NCBI GenBank assembly: GCA_049115715.1
Contig: JAGDZQ010000003.1
Coordinates: forward strand, 248,001-312,000
DNA length: 64,000 nt
Origin: JAMZMI01 sp049115715
GTDB lineage: Bacteria > Bacteroidota > Bacteroidia > Cytophagales > Cyclobacteriaceae
Reading direction: 5' to 3'
Shown: positions 53,236 through 62,463 of the stretch, piece by piece
Layout of the letters: every line of letters starts with the position of its first letter
Numbering within the stretch: the stretch's first letter is position 1
Notes under the pieces: model-generated
Seen by the model: only the letters and a program-made list of their open reading frames with translations
Database searches by the model: none
Told to the model about the DNA's origin: nothing
Program-made: the position numbers and the translations under genes

Positions 53236-54145
53236 CCCTTACATGCTCAGGTTGCACCTCAACTTCGATGGCGTGCTCAGGGTAATAGATCAGCATGGCT
53301 AGTACAGATGAGTCTTTTTTGTTTAACATAGCCAGATCAGCCGTAATGGCAAAATCAGATGGTTTGAAGTCCTCCATTTTTGATGAGGCAATAGTAAACA
53401 CAACATTTACTTCTTGTTGTGCTAAAAAGACTGAAGAGTCATTAGGAAAATTCACAGCTTCCACCTCAAGTAGCATTTCGATTTGCTCGAATTCTTCAAC
53501 ATCAAATTTAATATTGACGTTCTCTGGTATAGCACTTACTAAAGCCGCATCCGGAACAGACACCTCTACTATTTTATCAAAAGGATCATCTATCTCTCTC
53601 TCATCTGGTAGAATCGCATACGTGCTTCCAAGTGAATCCAAAAATGACTCTGGCCCTATTATTTCGATCGAATCAGGCTCTATTTTAATAGCTGAGGTGA
53701 GGCGATAGCCAGGCTCTAATGATACTCGGATCGAGTCTACTCGCAATCGTATTTTTCTTGTTTTCTTTTTCTCTATATTGATATAGAGCGTATCGGTAAT
53801 CATGTAGTTGACTTCAAGCTCCGATAGTTGGTCTGTAATTAGGGGGAAAATAGAAGACCTAGTGAAATAGCTAATTTCCGTAGGGTTTTCCAGGTCAATT
53901 TGGATAGGTTTGACGTTGAAGAAAAGAATGTTTTTAATTAGGTTCCATCCACCGCTGGACACATCAATCGTGACCTGATCTGGCAGTGGCTCCATTACAA
54001 CGACACTGTCTTTGGCAAATTGGAACTCAACAGGGTAGTTAATTACAGCGTTGTAATCTTTGTTAAGTGCATTAAAAAACCAAAAGGTAGTGGCTCCAGC
54101 TAAAGAGAGCAACACTACCTTCCAGTTATTCAACAGTTCGTACAC
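53219..54145 (-). CDS. YbbR-domain protein (CdaR-like)
   Basis: 308 residues. One N-terminal membrane helix (about 9-24), then YbbR repeats in the periplasm ('YPVEFQFAKDSVVVMEPLPDQVTIDVSSGG' start, 'RLTSAIKIEPDSIEIIGPESFLDSLGS'-type later). In Firmicutes CdaR regulates the c-di-AMP cyclase CdaA; no CdaA gene is visible here. It lies between yajC and coaE, an order common in the phylum. Confidence 0.8.
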   Translation of the reverse strand: MYELLNNWKVVLLSLAGATTFWFFNALNKDYNAVINYPVEFQFAKDSVVVMEPLPDQVTIDVSSGGWNLIKNILFFNVKPIQIDLENPTEISYFTRSSIFPLITDQLSELEVNYMITDTLYINIEKKKTRKIRLRVDSIRVSLEPGYRLTSAIKIEPDSIEIIGPESFLDSLGSTYAILPDEREIDDPFDKIVEVSVPDAALVSAIPENVNIKFDVEEFEQIEMLLEVEAVNFPNDSSVFLAQQEVNVVFTIASSKMEDFKPSDFAITADLAMLNKKDSSVLAMLIYYPEHAIEVEVQPEHVRVEYGE

Positions 54146-54155
54146 TATTTATATT

Positions 54156-54470
54156 TTACTTTTTTTCTTCTCCATAAGCTCTTTTGCTAGACTCAAGAGA
54201 AATTGAGCTTTTTTCAATTACAAGCTTGGTTCCCTTATCTATGTCCAGAGTGATAAGTGCATCATCTACGGAGGATACTTTCCCATGAATACCTCCCATG
54301 GTGACAATAGAATCCCCTTTCTTGATCGCTTCTATAAATTTTTTCTGATCTTTCTGTTTCTTCTGTTGTGGTCTGATGAAGAAGAAGTAGAAAATCGCGA
54401 CCATACCTCCCAACATTAATAGTTGTGTCGGGTCGAATCCTCCTGCTTGGAGCAATAAAGTTTTAATCAT
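54156..54470 (-). CDS. yajC: Sec translocase accessory subunit YajC
   Basis: 104 residues: one membrane helix (about 17-33, 'LLMLGGMVAIFYFFFIRPQQKK'; key FFxIRPQQKxxK), then a soluble tail ending with 'IVTMGGIHGKVSSVDDALITLDI' (key G.v..v.d). It assists SecDF in protein export. 10 bases before ybbR. Confidence 0.93.
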   Translation of the reverse strand: MIKTLLLQAGGFDPTQLLMLGGMVAIFYFFFIRPQQKKQKDQKKFIEAIKKGDSIVTMGGIHGKVSSVDDALITLDIDKGTKLVIEKSSISLESSKRAYGEEKK

Positions 54471-54490
54471 TTTTCTCTTAAATTATAAAA

Positions 54491-55015
54491 TTAAGAAGGG
54501 TCTTCAGCCTTCTTGTTTACGTTAGCCTTGATTCTCAAACGGCTGATTTTAGGATAAGTATTGGCCGTGATGGTAACTGTTTTGTTTTGGATACCAGGCT
54601 TTCCTTTACTATTGAAAACTACTTTGATTGAGCCTTCTTCTCCAATACCAATTGGTGCTTTTGGCCACTCAGGAACAGTACATCCACATGATCCTTTAGC
54701 ATCTGCTATAATCAATGGAGCATCTCCTACATTCTTAAATGTGAATATCTTTTCAACTTTGTCTCCCTCATTGATTGTACCAAAATCGTGGCTTTCTTCT
54801 GGGAATTCGAATGCTGGAATCGGGCCTTCTGGTTTAACTTCTGGCTCAGCTGAAGTTGAGTTTGTAGCTGGTTTTGGTGTTTTTTGAGCGTTTACCTGTT
54901 GCTCTAATTCAGCAATTTTCTCTTTGTACTCTTTTTCTTTTGCGCTAGTACCGCAGCTAAAGACTATGGCAACCATAGCTACCATAGCAATGAATGAAAT
55001 CGTCTTATTAATCAT
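54491..55015 (-). CDS. DUF1573 lipoprotein
   Basis: 174 residues from ATG 55015 (the frame opens earlier, at 55081, but the signal peptide starts at MINKTISF). Lipobox AIVFSCG. A short coiled coil (KEKIAELEQQVNAQK) is followed by a DUF1573 (ASH/MSP-like) domain: 'ESHDFGTINEGDKVEKIFTFKNVG', 'ADAKGSCGCTVPEWPKAPIG' and 'VVFNSKGKPGIQNKTVTITAN'. The CGCT motif is the family hallmark. Envelope role unknown; part of the nusB-coaE operon. Confidence 0.87.
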   Translation of the reverse strand: MINKTISFIAMVAMVAIVFSCGTSAKEKEYKEKIAELEQQVNAQKTPKPATNSTSAEPEVKPEGPIPAFEFPEESHDFGTINEGDKVEKIFTFKNVGDAPLIIADAKGSCGCTVPEWPKAPIGIGEEGSIKVVFNSKGKPGIQNKTVTITANTYPKISRLRIKANVNKKAEDPS

Positions 55016-55117
55016 AATCTTCTCTTGTTTAAATTCAATGATAAGGACAAACTTACAAAACCTATCAGTTTGCCATGTCATTTATATTCCTAATGATTTG
55101 TTAATGTAAGGAGGATA

Positions 55118-55417
55118 TCAATTGCTCTTGATCTGACTGATCAATCCATTGACATCATCAAGAAGCTTCTCAGCTTTCACTTTGGCATCTTTTACAATTT
55201 TCTCGCCTTCGGATTTTGCTTCATTCTCAAAACTTTCTCCATGCTCGACTAGGTCTCCTAATAAATCCTCAAGTTGCTTCTTGTACTTATCTAATTTATA
55301 AGAAAGCTTGTCTCGCGTGTTAGTGCCCTTATCAGGTGCAAACAGGATACCTAGTACCCCTCCAACTGCGATTCCAAAAATCATGGCGAAAAATGAACTT
55401 CCAGAACTCTTACTCAT
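55118..55417 (-). CDS. YtxH-domain protein
   Basis: 99 residues. One membrane helix (about 7-25) with the family pattern 'GIAVGGVLGILFAPDKGTNTRDKLS', then an amphipathic coiled coil. YtxH proteins are general-stress membrane proteins of unknown activity. It lies 11 bases after nusB. Confidence 0.88.
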   Translation of the reverse strand: MSKSSGSSFFAMIFGIAVGGVLGILFAPDKGTNTRDKLSYKLDKYKKQLEDLLGDLVEHGESFENEAKSEGEKIVKDAKVKAEKLLDDVNGLISQIKSN

Positions 55418-55428
55418 AATTGTATCTT

Positions 55429-56604
55429 TTATTTATTATCAATTAACCCTCTCCCGCTCTTTTTAATAACGCCTTCCGAAGTTAGCTGGTTTGACAGTAC
55501 ATCCAAAATCCCGTTAATAAATTGTTTGCTTTTTGGCGTAGAGTAATTTTTCGAAATCTCAATGAATTCGTTTATTGTCACTTTAACGGGAATACTGTGA
55601 AAGGTTATCATTTCTGCCAAAGACATTCGCAAAATAATCAGATCCGTCATTGCAACTCGGCTGATATCCCAGTTTTTGGTCTTTTTGCTGATGATCTCAT
55701 CCAGATCTTTTTCCCTCTTTATGGTTTCCTTAAACAGTCTTTTAAAGAAAAGAATATCATCATCTTCGTTTCTGCTTATCTCCTTTAGAGAGAGTGAATC
55801 TTCTACTTCTGGATCATAGTCCTGAATAGTTTTGACAACCAGACTTTTAATTATGGGTTGATTCTCTGTCCATCGTAAATCAAGAGATGAAAAGAAGTCG
55901 GCGATGGTTTCGTTTTTGAAAATCAGCTTTTTGAAAACATAAACCACAGCATCCTTGTGATCAGCCCATGTTGGGGTTTCCTTCTTCTGATATGCGATCA
56001 GTGCCTCATCATTCTTGATAATATCCTTATACCAGTCTCTAATGGTATCAATCTCTGACTGCCAGTCTGCTTTATGAGAAATCAAAGCTTGATTGAACGC
56101 CTCGAATTTCGTAAGTGCATCTATAACAGGGTTTGAAATGAAGTGGTACCTCCAGTATGAAACTTTAGGGATATGTGCCTTATCCTTCTTTTCTTTTTCT
56201 TCTCTTTCGAGGTGCGAAAGCTCAACTGCGAAAGCAACGATTTTTAAATATAGCGTCTCTAGATTGGCCACATCATCTAACATGGTATTCTCGATACTTC
56301 TCAGCTCGGCCTCTAGCTCTACATAATATTTGGTAATGTGCTCCTGAACCTTTTCCGCTATATCATCATCTACGACATCAGAAGAAACCACTTTTTTCAA
56401 TGGCAAAAATTCGTTGTAGAGACGAGCAGCAGATTTCCTACGGGCAGTAAAAATATCTGCATCAGCAAAATCGTCCTTGGCTGGGTCTGGGTAGTAATTA
56501 GACTCTAACTCTTCCCTGACAACTTTTTTGATTGAACCTTGTGCCAAAAAATAGCTGTAAAGTGCCTGCATGGCTTTGACACGAAGAATCCGACGATTAA
56601 GCAT
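55429..56604 (-). CDS. nusB: Transcription antitermination factor NusB, long Bacteroidota form
   Basis: 391 residues, more than twice the usual 140. The NusB fold is at the C-terminus (about 260-380: 'FFKRLFKETIKREKDLDEIISKKTKNWDISRVAMTDLIILRMSLAEM', 'IPVKVTINEFIEISKNYSTPKSKQFINGILDVL'; key KTKNWDxxRVAxxDxxILRMALAE). The first 250 residues are a helical extension typical of the phylum, starting with a NusB-like RRILRVKAMQALYSYFLAQG. It binds boxA RNA with NusE. 17 bases after leucine dehydrogenase. Confidence 0.9.
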   Translation of the reverse strand: MLNRRILRVKAMQALYSYFLAQGSIKKVVREELESNYYPDPAKDDFADADIFTARRKSAARLYNEFLPLKKVVSSDVVDDDIAEKVQEHITKYYVELEAELRSIENTMLDDVANLETLYLKIVAFAVELSHLEREEKEKKDKAHIPKVSYWRYHFISNPVIDALTKFEAFNQALISHKADWQSEIDTIRDWYKDIIKNDEALIAYQKKETPTWADHKDAVVYVFKKLIFKNETIADFFSSLDLRWTENQPIIKSLVVKTIQDYDPEVEDSLSLKEISRNEDDDILFFKRLFKETIKREKDLDEIISKKTKNWDISRVAMTDLIILRMSLAEMITFHSIPVKVTINEFIEISKNYSTPKSKQFINGILDVLSNQLTSEGVIKKSGRGLIDNK

Positions 56605-56621
56605 TTATATGAACGTTTTTG

Positions 56622-57722
56622 TTATTGGGTGATCTTGATCTTCCCTACACTTTCTATTCTCTTCAGTGCCAATTTAAGCGCTGCTTCGTGTGTAGTTGCA
56701 TCGTTATTCGCTGCAAAGTTCAGAACATCTGAGCAAACATCATAAATTCTTTCGGTTTGCTCTAAAACTTTTTCTCTATTGTAGCTTCCCTGTTGTTCAT
56801 AGTAGACATTGGTGATGCCCCCTGAATTGATCAAAAAGTCTGGTGCATACACTATCCCTCTGTCTTTCAATCTTATCCCATCGAGCTGCTCATCGTCCAA
56901 TTGATTATTGGCAGCTCCGGCCACAATCTGGCATTTCAAGCTTGAAATGGTGCTTTTGTTGAGAGTAGCCCCTAGTGCACATGGTGCATAAATATCCATG
57001 TCGAAGTTGTAGACTTCCTCTGGTGCGACCACTGATACCGAGCTGTGCTTGTTTACAACTGCGTCTATTTTATCTTGAAAAATATCTGAAATAAAAACTT
57101 GTGCTCCGTCTTTGATTAAGTGATCCACCAAATACGATCCCACATGACCTGCTCCTTGTACAAGCACTCTTTTGCCTTTCAATGAATCTGAACCGTAGGC
57201 ATATTTTGCGCTTGCTTTCATACCGATATAAACACCATAGGCAGTGACAGGGCTTGGATCGCCACTTCCTCCCATACTCTCAGGAATTCCCGTTACGAAT
57301 GGGGTTTCCATGCGAACGTATTCCATATCTCGAGATGTCATGTTTACATCTTCAGCCGTCCAATACTTACCGCATAGACTGTTCACAAATTTTCCAAAAC
57401 GACGCATGAGCATTTCGTCTTTGATTTTTCTTGCATCACCAATAATTACTGCTTTGCCTCCTCCTATATTCAATCCTGCTATGGCGTTCTTGAATGTCAT
57501 ACCTCTAGACAACCTAAGTGCGTCTTTAATGGCTTCTTCCTCGGATTGATAATTCCACATGCGTGTGCCGCCCATTCCGGGACCTAAAACTGTATTGTGA
57601 ATGGCAATGATTGCCTTAAGTCCTGTGGCATCATCTTGACAAAAAACTAACTGCTCGTGATCCATTTGAGACATGCTCTCAAAAATTCCACTCTTCTGAA
57701 CCTGGGGTTGGGTATCTATCAT
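56622..57722 (-). CDS. Leucine/Glu/Phe/Val dehydrogenase family
   Basis: 366 residues from ATG 57722 (MIDTQPQVQ; the frame opens at 57749). Motifs: GPGMGGTRMW, the catalytic-Lys region 'NAIAGLNIGGGKAVIIGD', and the NAD fold 'VLVQGAGHVGSYLVDHLIKDGAQVFISD'. This is the leucine-dehydrogenase-like branch. It reversibly deaminates branched-chain amino acids. It opens the operon leading to nusB. Confidence 0.88.
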   Translation of the reverse strand: MIDTQPQVQKSGIFESMSQMDHEQLVFCQDDATGLKAIIAIHNTVLGPGMGGTRMWNYQSEEEAIKDALRLSRGMTFKNAIAGLNIGGGKAVIIGDARKIKDEMLMRRFGKFVNSLCGKYWTAEDVNMTSRDMEYVRMETPFVTGIPESMGGSGDPSPVTAYGVYIGMKASAKYAYGSDSLKGKRVLVQGAGHVGSYLVDHLIKDGAQVFISDIFQDKIDAVVNKHSSVSVVAPEEVYNFDMDIYAPCALGATLNKSTISSLKCQIVAGAANNQLDDEQLDGIRLKDRGIVYAPDFLINSGGITNVYYEQQGSYNREKVLEQTERIYDVCSDVLNFAANNDATTHEAALKLALKRIESVGKIKITQ

Positions 57723-57898
57723 AATATACTGTTTATTTGCTTGATACAATAACTTACTAGTTCGTAGAAAGGGTCATTCAATATTGAGAATAGCTTCTCT
57801 ATTTGATCGAAAAGGCACTCCTGACGAACATCAACAATGGCTAAAATTAGTTGTTTTCGTAGTAATAACTATTTCAGTTCAGCATCGTTTTAACCTCA

Positions 57899-59692
57899 GT
57901 GAAAGACCTAGCGCACCTCAATAAATATCTCAAAAAATACAAATGGCATTTGATTCTTGGGACGATTTTTATAATCATCTCCAACTTCTTTGGCATTATA
58001 CCCGCAGTGGTTGTAAGATATTCTTTTGACCTTCTTCAAAATTCTTTTAAAATTTTTCAATCTTTTGATGGTTTCGAGCTTCAATCTGAGCCATTTGACA
58101 TGATAACTTCCAGTGTTCTGATCCTTGGAGTGATCATTTTGGTATCAGCTCTACTGAGAGGAGTTTTCATGTTTTTCATGCGACAAACGATTATCGTCAT
58201 GTCGAGATTAATTGAATATGATCTAAAAAATGAGATTTACCATCACTATCAGATGCTCCCTTTGAGTTTCTACAGACGAAACAATACGGGAGACCTCATG
58301 GCGAGGATTTCTGAGGATGTAAGTAAAGTCAGAATGTATGTAGGGCCGGCTATTATGTATGGCGTCAATTTGGTCACCTTGTTCGCAATGGTAATTCCAT
58401 ACATGATTTATATAAATCCTACCTTGACGCTTTACTCCCTGATCCCGCTTCCGCTATTGTCTCTAAGTATTTATTTCGTAAATAATATCATCAATAAGCG
58501 ATCTGAAGAAATTCAAGAAAGTCTTTCGGGTCTTTCAACCTTCGTACAGGAGGCTTTTTCGGGCATCCGGGTCATTAAGTCTTTTGGAAGGGAGCAAGAC
58601 ACTTATGAGGAGTTTGAAAAAACGAGCAACAACTATAAGGACAAATCTTTGAAGCTTGCATTCGTGCAGTCGCTGTTTTTCCCGTTGATCATGGGACTAA
58701 TAGGACTAAGCGTAATCATAACCGTGTACGTAGGATCTGTAGAAGTTTTCAATGGGTCTGTAAGTACGGGTAACATTGCTGAGTTCATTATCTATGTAAA
58801 TATGCTCACATGGCCTGTTGCGTCTCTTGGATGGATCACAAGTATCATACAGCGTGCTGCCGCATCCCAGAAACGGATCAATGAATTTCTAGATACCAAA
58901 AATGATATTGTCTCAACCGATAATCTTGAGGTGGATATCAAAGGCAAAGTGGTCTTTGAAAATGTGTCTTTCACCTATCCTGATTCTGGTATAGAGGCAC
59001 TGAAAAATATCTCTTTTGAAGTTAATCCAGGAGAATCCATTGCTGTCATTGGAACTACAGGATCTGGAAAATCTACCATTGCAAACCTGATTTGCAGGAT
59101 GTATGATGTGGATACCGGAAGCATTGAGGTAGACGATGAAAATATCAAAAAGTACAGCCTCGACAGCATCAGAAGCCAGGTTGGATATGTTCCTCAGGAT
59201 GTGTTCTTGTTTTCTGACAGTATTGGTGAAAATATCGCGTTTGGCATGGGTGAAATGTCAGATGAGCAAATAAAGAAGGCCGCCGCTGATGCGGATCTTT
59301 TGGAGAATATCGACCGCTTCCCTAATGGGTTCGAAACCATGGTAGGGGAGCGAGGCATCACTCTTTCTGGTGGACAAAAGCAACGAGTCTCTATTGCCAG
59401 AGCTATCGCACGTGAGCCTAAGATTTTGATCTTGGATGATGCTCTTTCTGCAGTCGATACTAAAACAGAAAATACCATTCTCAATGCCATGGCGCGTATC
59501 ATGAAAGGCCGTACATCGGTTGTAATTTCTCATCGCGTTTCTTCTGCAAAGCTGGCAGATAAAATTATTGTGCTAGATGATGGATATGTGGTAGAAAAAG
59601 GTTCGCATGAGTCGTTACTGGAAAGTGGCGGGGTTTACAAAGAGCTTCACGACAAACAACTGCAGGGAGAATCTGAAGAGGCGGAAGTTTGA
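57899..59692 (+). CDS. ABC exporter half-transporter with a degenerate ATPase site
   Basis: 597 residues starting at GTG 57899. Six membrane helices (about 1-320) and a nucleotide-binding domain with Walker A GTTGSGKST, Q-loop, signature LSGGQKQR and H-loop SHRVSS. After Walker B the catalytic Glu is replaced by Asp (ILILDDALS, Asp at residue 514). That is the mark of the degenerate half of heterodimeric exporters (as in TM287). The likely partner with a normal Glu is the ABC gene at 63009-64000. Followed after one base by the haemoglobin gene. Confidence 0.9.
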   Translation: MKDLAHLNKYLKKYKWHLILGTIFIIISNFFGIIPAVVVRYSFDLLQNSFKIFQSFDGFELQSEPFDMITSSVLILGVIILVSALLRGVFMFFMRQTIIVMSRLIEYDLKNEIYHHYQMLPLSFYRRNNTGDLMARISEDVSKVRMYVGPAIMYGVNLVTLFAMVIPYMIYINPTLTLYSLIPLPLLSLSIYFVNNIINKRSEEIQESLSGLSTFVQEAFSGIRVIKSFGREQDTYEEFEKTSNNYKDKSLKLAFVQSLFFPLIMGLIGLSVIITVYVGSVEVFNGSVSTGNIAEFIIYVNMLTWPVASLGWITSIIQRAAASQKRINEFLDTKNDIVSTDNLEVDIKGKVVFENVSFTYPDSGIEALKNISFEVNPGESIAVIGTTGSGKSTIANLICRMYDVDTGSIEVDDENIKKYSLDSIRSQVGYVPQDVFLFSDSIGENIAFGMGEMSDEQIKKAAADADLLENIDRFPNGFETMVGERGITLSGGQKQRVSIARAIAREPKILILDDALSAVDTKTENTILNAMARIMKGRTSVVISHRVSSAKLADKIIVLDDGYVVEKGSHESLLESGGVYKELHDKQLQGESEEAEV

Positions 59693-59693
59693 A

Positions 59694-60077
59694 ATGAGTA
59701 AATCTGACATTCTTACCAGAAAAGATGTAGAGTTACTTATCGACTCCTTTTACAAAAGAGTCGTGAAGGATGACATGATTGGTTTTTTCTTCAATGATGT
59801 GATTAGGCTTGACTGGCAAAAGCATATTCCCGTGATGTATGATTTCTGGGAATCTGTTCTATTCCAAAAGCCTACTTACAGGGGAAATCCATTGCAAAAG
59901 CACCTTCACCTGCATCAGCTTCATGCTCTGAAAAAGGAACACTTTGATCAATGGTTGCTGCTCTTCAGCAAAACACTTGATGACCTGTTTTGCGGAGAGA
60001 AGACGGAGCTGGCTAAAACGCGAGCATTGTCTATTGCTACTGTAATACAGATCAAAATTGCCGAAATTAGCAGTTAA
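59694..60077 (+). CDS. Group III truncated haemoglobin
   Basis: 127 residues. Pattern of TrHb3: 'LIDSFYKRVVKDDMIGFFFNDV', 'WQKHIPVMYDFWESVLF', 'YRGNPLQKHLHLHQL' with the proximal His region, and 'FDQWLLLFSKTLDDLF'. These small haem proteins bind oxygen or NO in the cytoplasm. The ATG is one base after the ABC stop, so they share a transcript. The frame upstream of 59694 is the ABC gene in another frame. Confidence 0.93.
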   Translation: MSKSDILTRKDVELLIDSFYKRVVKDDMIGFFFNDVIRLDWQKHIPVMYDFWESVLFQKPTYRGNPLQKHLHLHQLHALKKEHFDQWLLLFSKTLDDLFCGEKTELAKTRALSIATVIQIKIAEISS

Positions 60078-60130
60078 GCCCCGCTTCTTTCTCATTCCAA
60101 TCTCTTTTCAATAATGTTTAGCTTTGATGT

Positions 60131-60502
60131 ATGAGTAAGAAGGCCATACATATTACCCTAGCGATCATTTTCTTCCTTTTTGCGGCTGTTCAGTACAATG
60201 ATCCCGACCCTCTCATCTGGATGTTGATATATGGATCAGTGGCACTAATTGCTATGCTGAAAGTTTATCTAAGTCAATTAAATTTCAGACCACTGCTGAT
60301 CACATTAATAATTATTCTTTCGCTTTATGCGCTCTTTTACATTCCAGTCTTTATTGACTTTGTCGGAAATCCGGATAAGGCAGATTTACTTGGGAAAATG
60401 AAAGTATCAAAACCCTGGATAGAGGGAGCTAGAGAGTTCCTAGGCTTAATCATTGCTATCGGCGCTCTCGTCTATCTGAGAAGAGATAAGAAAATCAGAT
60501 GA
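60131..60502 (+). CDS. TMEM220-like membrane protein
   Basis: 123 residues with four membrane helices. The opening 'ITLAIIFFLFAAVQYNDPDPLIWMLIYG' carries the family motif QYNDPDPxxWxxIYG. Function unknown. It lies 53 bases after the haemoglobin gene, same strand. Confidence 0.85.
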   Translation: MSKKAIHITLAIIFFLFAAVQYNDPDPLIWMLIYGSVALIAMLKVYLSQLNFRPLLITLIIILSLYALFYIPVFIDFVGNPDKADLLGKMKVSKPWIEGAREFLGLIIAIGALVYLRRDKKIR

Positions 60503-60506
60503 GATT

Positions 60507-60899
60507 CTAGATCAATGTGATAGTCTTCGAAACCAGTTCTTCACCATCCAAGAGGATTGAAAGTTTCCAATCTCCAAGTTTATCTTCCACTGGTTCCCAT
60601 ATCGTATCACCTAAAAAGAATTGAAAGGGATTGTGCTTGACTCTAAAAGTGTCTTGAAAAGGCGGCTCAACATTTCCCTCTGCGTCTTCAAATGGAGGGT
60701 GATCAATCTTAAACTCCAAATACCTGCCCCGAGCTTTTTTGATCTCCACGATCATCCCAAACTCGACTCCCAAGTCAGCCTTTACTTCGGTGGTTAGCTC
60801 TTTGAATTTAGGTAAGGCACTACTCTCACGATCCCACTCTCTGTATTCCCCATAGTTGATAATATCTATTTCTATTGGGCGATTGTTTTTCTTTTTCAA
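60507..60899 (-). CDS. DUF3859-like protein
   Basis: 130 residues, cytoplasmic, beta-rich. 'VEFGMIVEIKKARGRYLEFKIDHPPF' and 'KHNPFQFFLGDTIWEPVEDKLGDWKLSILLDG' (key FG..Y.I..A.G..L...I.HPP and G..W.F.l..lGdW) fit the DUF3859 family. Function unknown. It follows the DUF2007 gene by 6 bases and converges on TMEM220. Confidence 0.7.
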   Translation of the reverse strand: MKKKNNRPIEIDIINYGEYREWDRESSALPKFKELTTEVKADLGVEFGMIVEIKKARGRYLEFKIDHPPFEDAEGNVEPPFQDTFRVKHNPFQFFLGDTIWEPVEDKLGDWKLSILLDGEELVSKTITLI

Positions 60900-60905
60900 A
60901 ATAAT

Positions 60906-61319
60906 CTAATCGTTATCAAACTCATAACCGCATTTCTTACACTTATAGAGAGTCTTGTAGTAGAAAGGCCAAACCGTCATCAAAAAAGATACTACTGCGG
61001 CCAAAATACCTGTCAATCCTTTCATTGAACGAAAACCTCCGTAAAGTTTTTGCGAGTGGCAGTTGGGGCACTTCAAAATTCTATCTTCACCATCGAGGTA
61101 GGGTGTACCTTCAATTTCTGACATGATCTGTAAGGCTTTTACTTTGTCTTCATCCCTTACCTTAAGTTTAATCCCTCCTACTGAAATGTTATAAAGAGGA
61201 TTTAGACCCACGACATTCTCATCAAATAAAACCGAGATGACTCCCTCACTCTCCAAGCGGCTCTTTAGAAGATGCGCATCAATTGAATTATCAAACGCCC
61301 TTAAAGTAATCAAATTCAT
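60906..61319 (-). CDS. DUF2007-domain protein with zinc ribbon
   Basis: 137 residues. The N-terminal DUF2007 domain ('LITLRAFDNSIDAHLLKSRLESEGVISVLFDEN', key FDNSIDAHLLKSRLESEGI) resembles PII-like signal proteins. A zinc ribbon (CPNCHSQ ... CKKCGYEF) flanks a membrane helix near residue 110. Function unknown. Spacing of 16 bases to the lactonase gene upstream. Confidence 0.8.
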   Translation of the reverse strand: MNLITLRAFDNSIDAHLLKSRLESEGVISVLFDENVVGLNPLYNISVGGIKLKVRDEDKVKALQIMSEIEGTPYLDGEDRILKCPNCHSQKLYGGFRSMKGLTGILAAVVSFLMTVWPFYYKTLYKCKKCGYEFDND

Positions 61320-61334
61320 TTCTCACAAGAATAT

Positions 61335-62459
61335 TTACCGCGATTTAATAAACCTAATCCCTTGAGGAGCAAGAGGGGTTTGTACTTCTCCAACTTTTTC
61401 GAAGAAGCCAGTGGAATAGTCTATTTTCAAGATGCTGATTTGATTATCGTTTTTGTTAGCAACAAGAATAAAATCCCCGCTTGGATCAATTCCAAAAGCT
61501 CTTGGCCAATCTCCACCACACGACTTAGTTCCTGCAAACACCAGTGCTCCAGTCTCTGGAATAATCTTGCACACTGCCAAGGAATTGTGGCCTCTATTGG
61601 ATGCGTATAGGTATTTGCCATTTGGTGTAATATGAATGTCTGCTGACTTGTTAAAATCATTAAACCCATCAGGTAGCGTACTTACAGTATTGATGGTGTC
61701 TTTTAGACCGTTCTTCGAATCAATCTGAAATCCTGTGACATAGCCAGTTAACTCATGAAGAACATAAGCATATTTTCCATTTGGATGCACAACAGCGTGT
61801 CTAGGCCCTCCTCCAGGTTTAATATAGCCATTGTATTGATCTGGCGCCAAAGTCAAATCTCCAGCTTCATCTATAGCATACACCATCACTTTATCTATGC
61901 CCAAATCCGGAACGAGAATCAAATTACTATTTGGGACAGGGAGTACTTGATGCACATGCGAAGATTCCTGCCTACTTGTATTGATACTTGAGCCAGTGTG
62001 TTGATGCTGAGATTTCAGTTCTCCAATCGAGCCATTTTCGTTTAAGCCGAATGTGGCCAAACTTCCTGAAGAGTAGTAACCGACAATGAGAAACTGACCG
62101 TCATTGGATACGCTCACGTGGCAAGCCCCTTTCCCAACTTGTGGAACTTCATTGATAAGAGAAATAAAACCTGACTTAGTATCTACTTTGAACGCGGAAA
62201 TTTTCTCTCCATTGATACTATAAAGCACTTCTTTCGTAGAATCCATGGCCAGATATCCTGACGATACCACTGCAGAGTCTCTGACTATTTCGCTCAACTC
62301 ACCTTTAGATGGCACCCAATTATAAATGCCAATTCCACTTCCATCTTTCGAATCACCAGATGCCACATATACGAAATAAGAACTCTCTTTTGGCGCTTCT
62401 TTCTGGCAAGCGAAAAAGACAGTAGCAGTAAATAAAAGGAGTAAAAGTTTCTTCATCAT
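61335..62459 (-). CDS. Lactonase-family beta-propeller lipoprotein
   Basis: 374 residues from ATG 62459. Lipobox TVFFAC. Seven-bladed propeller of the 6-phosphogluconolactonase/3-carboxymuconate cyclase type: 'CHVSVSNDGQFLIVGYYSSGSL', 'GGGPRHAVVHPNGKYAYVLHEL', 'FNKSADIHITPNGKYLYASNRG' and 'WPRAFGIDPSGDFILVANKN' (key P.HA..HP.G.Y.Y and NRG..S). Being exported, it is unlikely to act in the pentose pathway. Sugar-lactone hydrolysis in the periplasm is one guess. The upstream frame to 62576 belongs to the overlap with the next gene. Confidence 0.87.
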   Translation of the reverse strand: MMKKLLLLLFTATVFFACQKEAPKESSYFVYVASGDSKDGSGIGIYNWVPSKGELSEIVRDSAVVSSGYLAMDSTKEVLYSINGEKISAFKVDTKSGFISLINEVPQVGKGACHVSVSNDGQFLIVGYYSSGSLATFGLNENGSIGELKSQHQHTGSSINTSRQESSHVHQVLPVPNSNLILVPDLGIDKVMVYAIDEAGDLTLAPDQYNGYIKPGGGPRHAVVHPNGKYAYVLHELTGYVTGFQIDSKNGLKDTINTVSTLPDGFNDFNKSADIHITPNGKYLYASNRGHNSLAVCKIIPETGALVFAGTKSCGGDWPRAFGIDPSGDFILVANKNDNQISILKIDYSTGFFEKVGEVQTPLAPQGIRFIKSR

Positions 62460-62463
62460 TTTT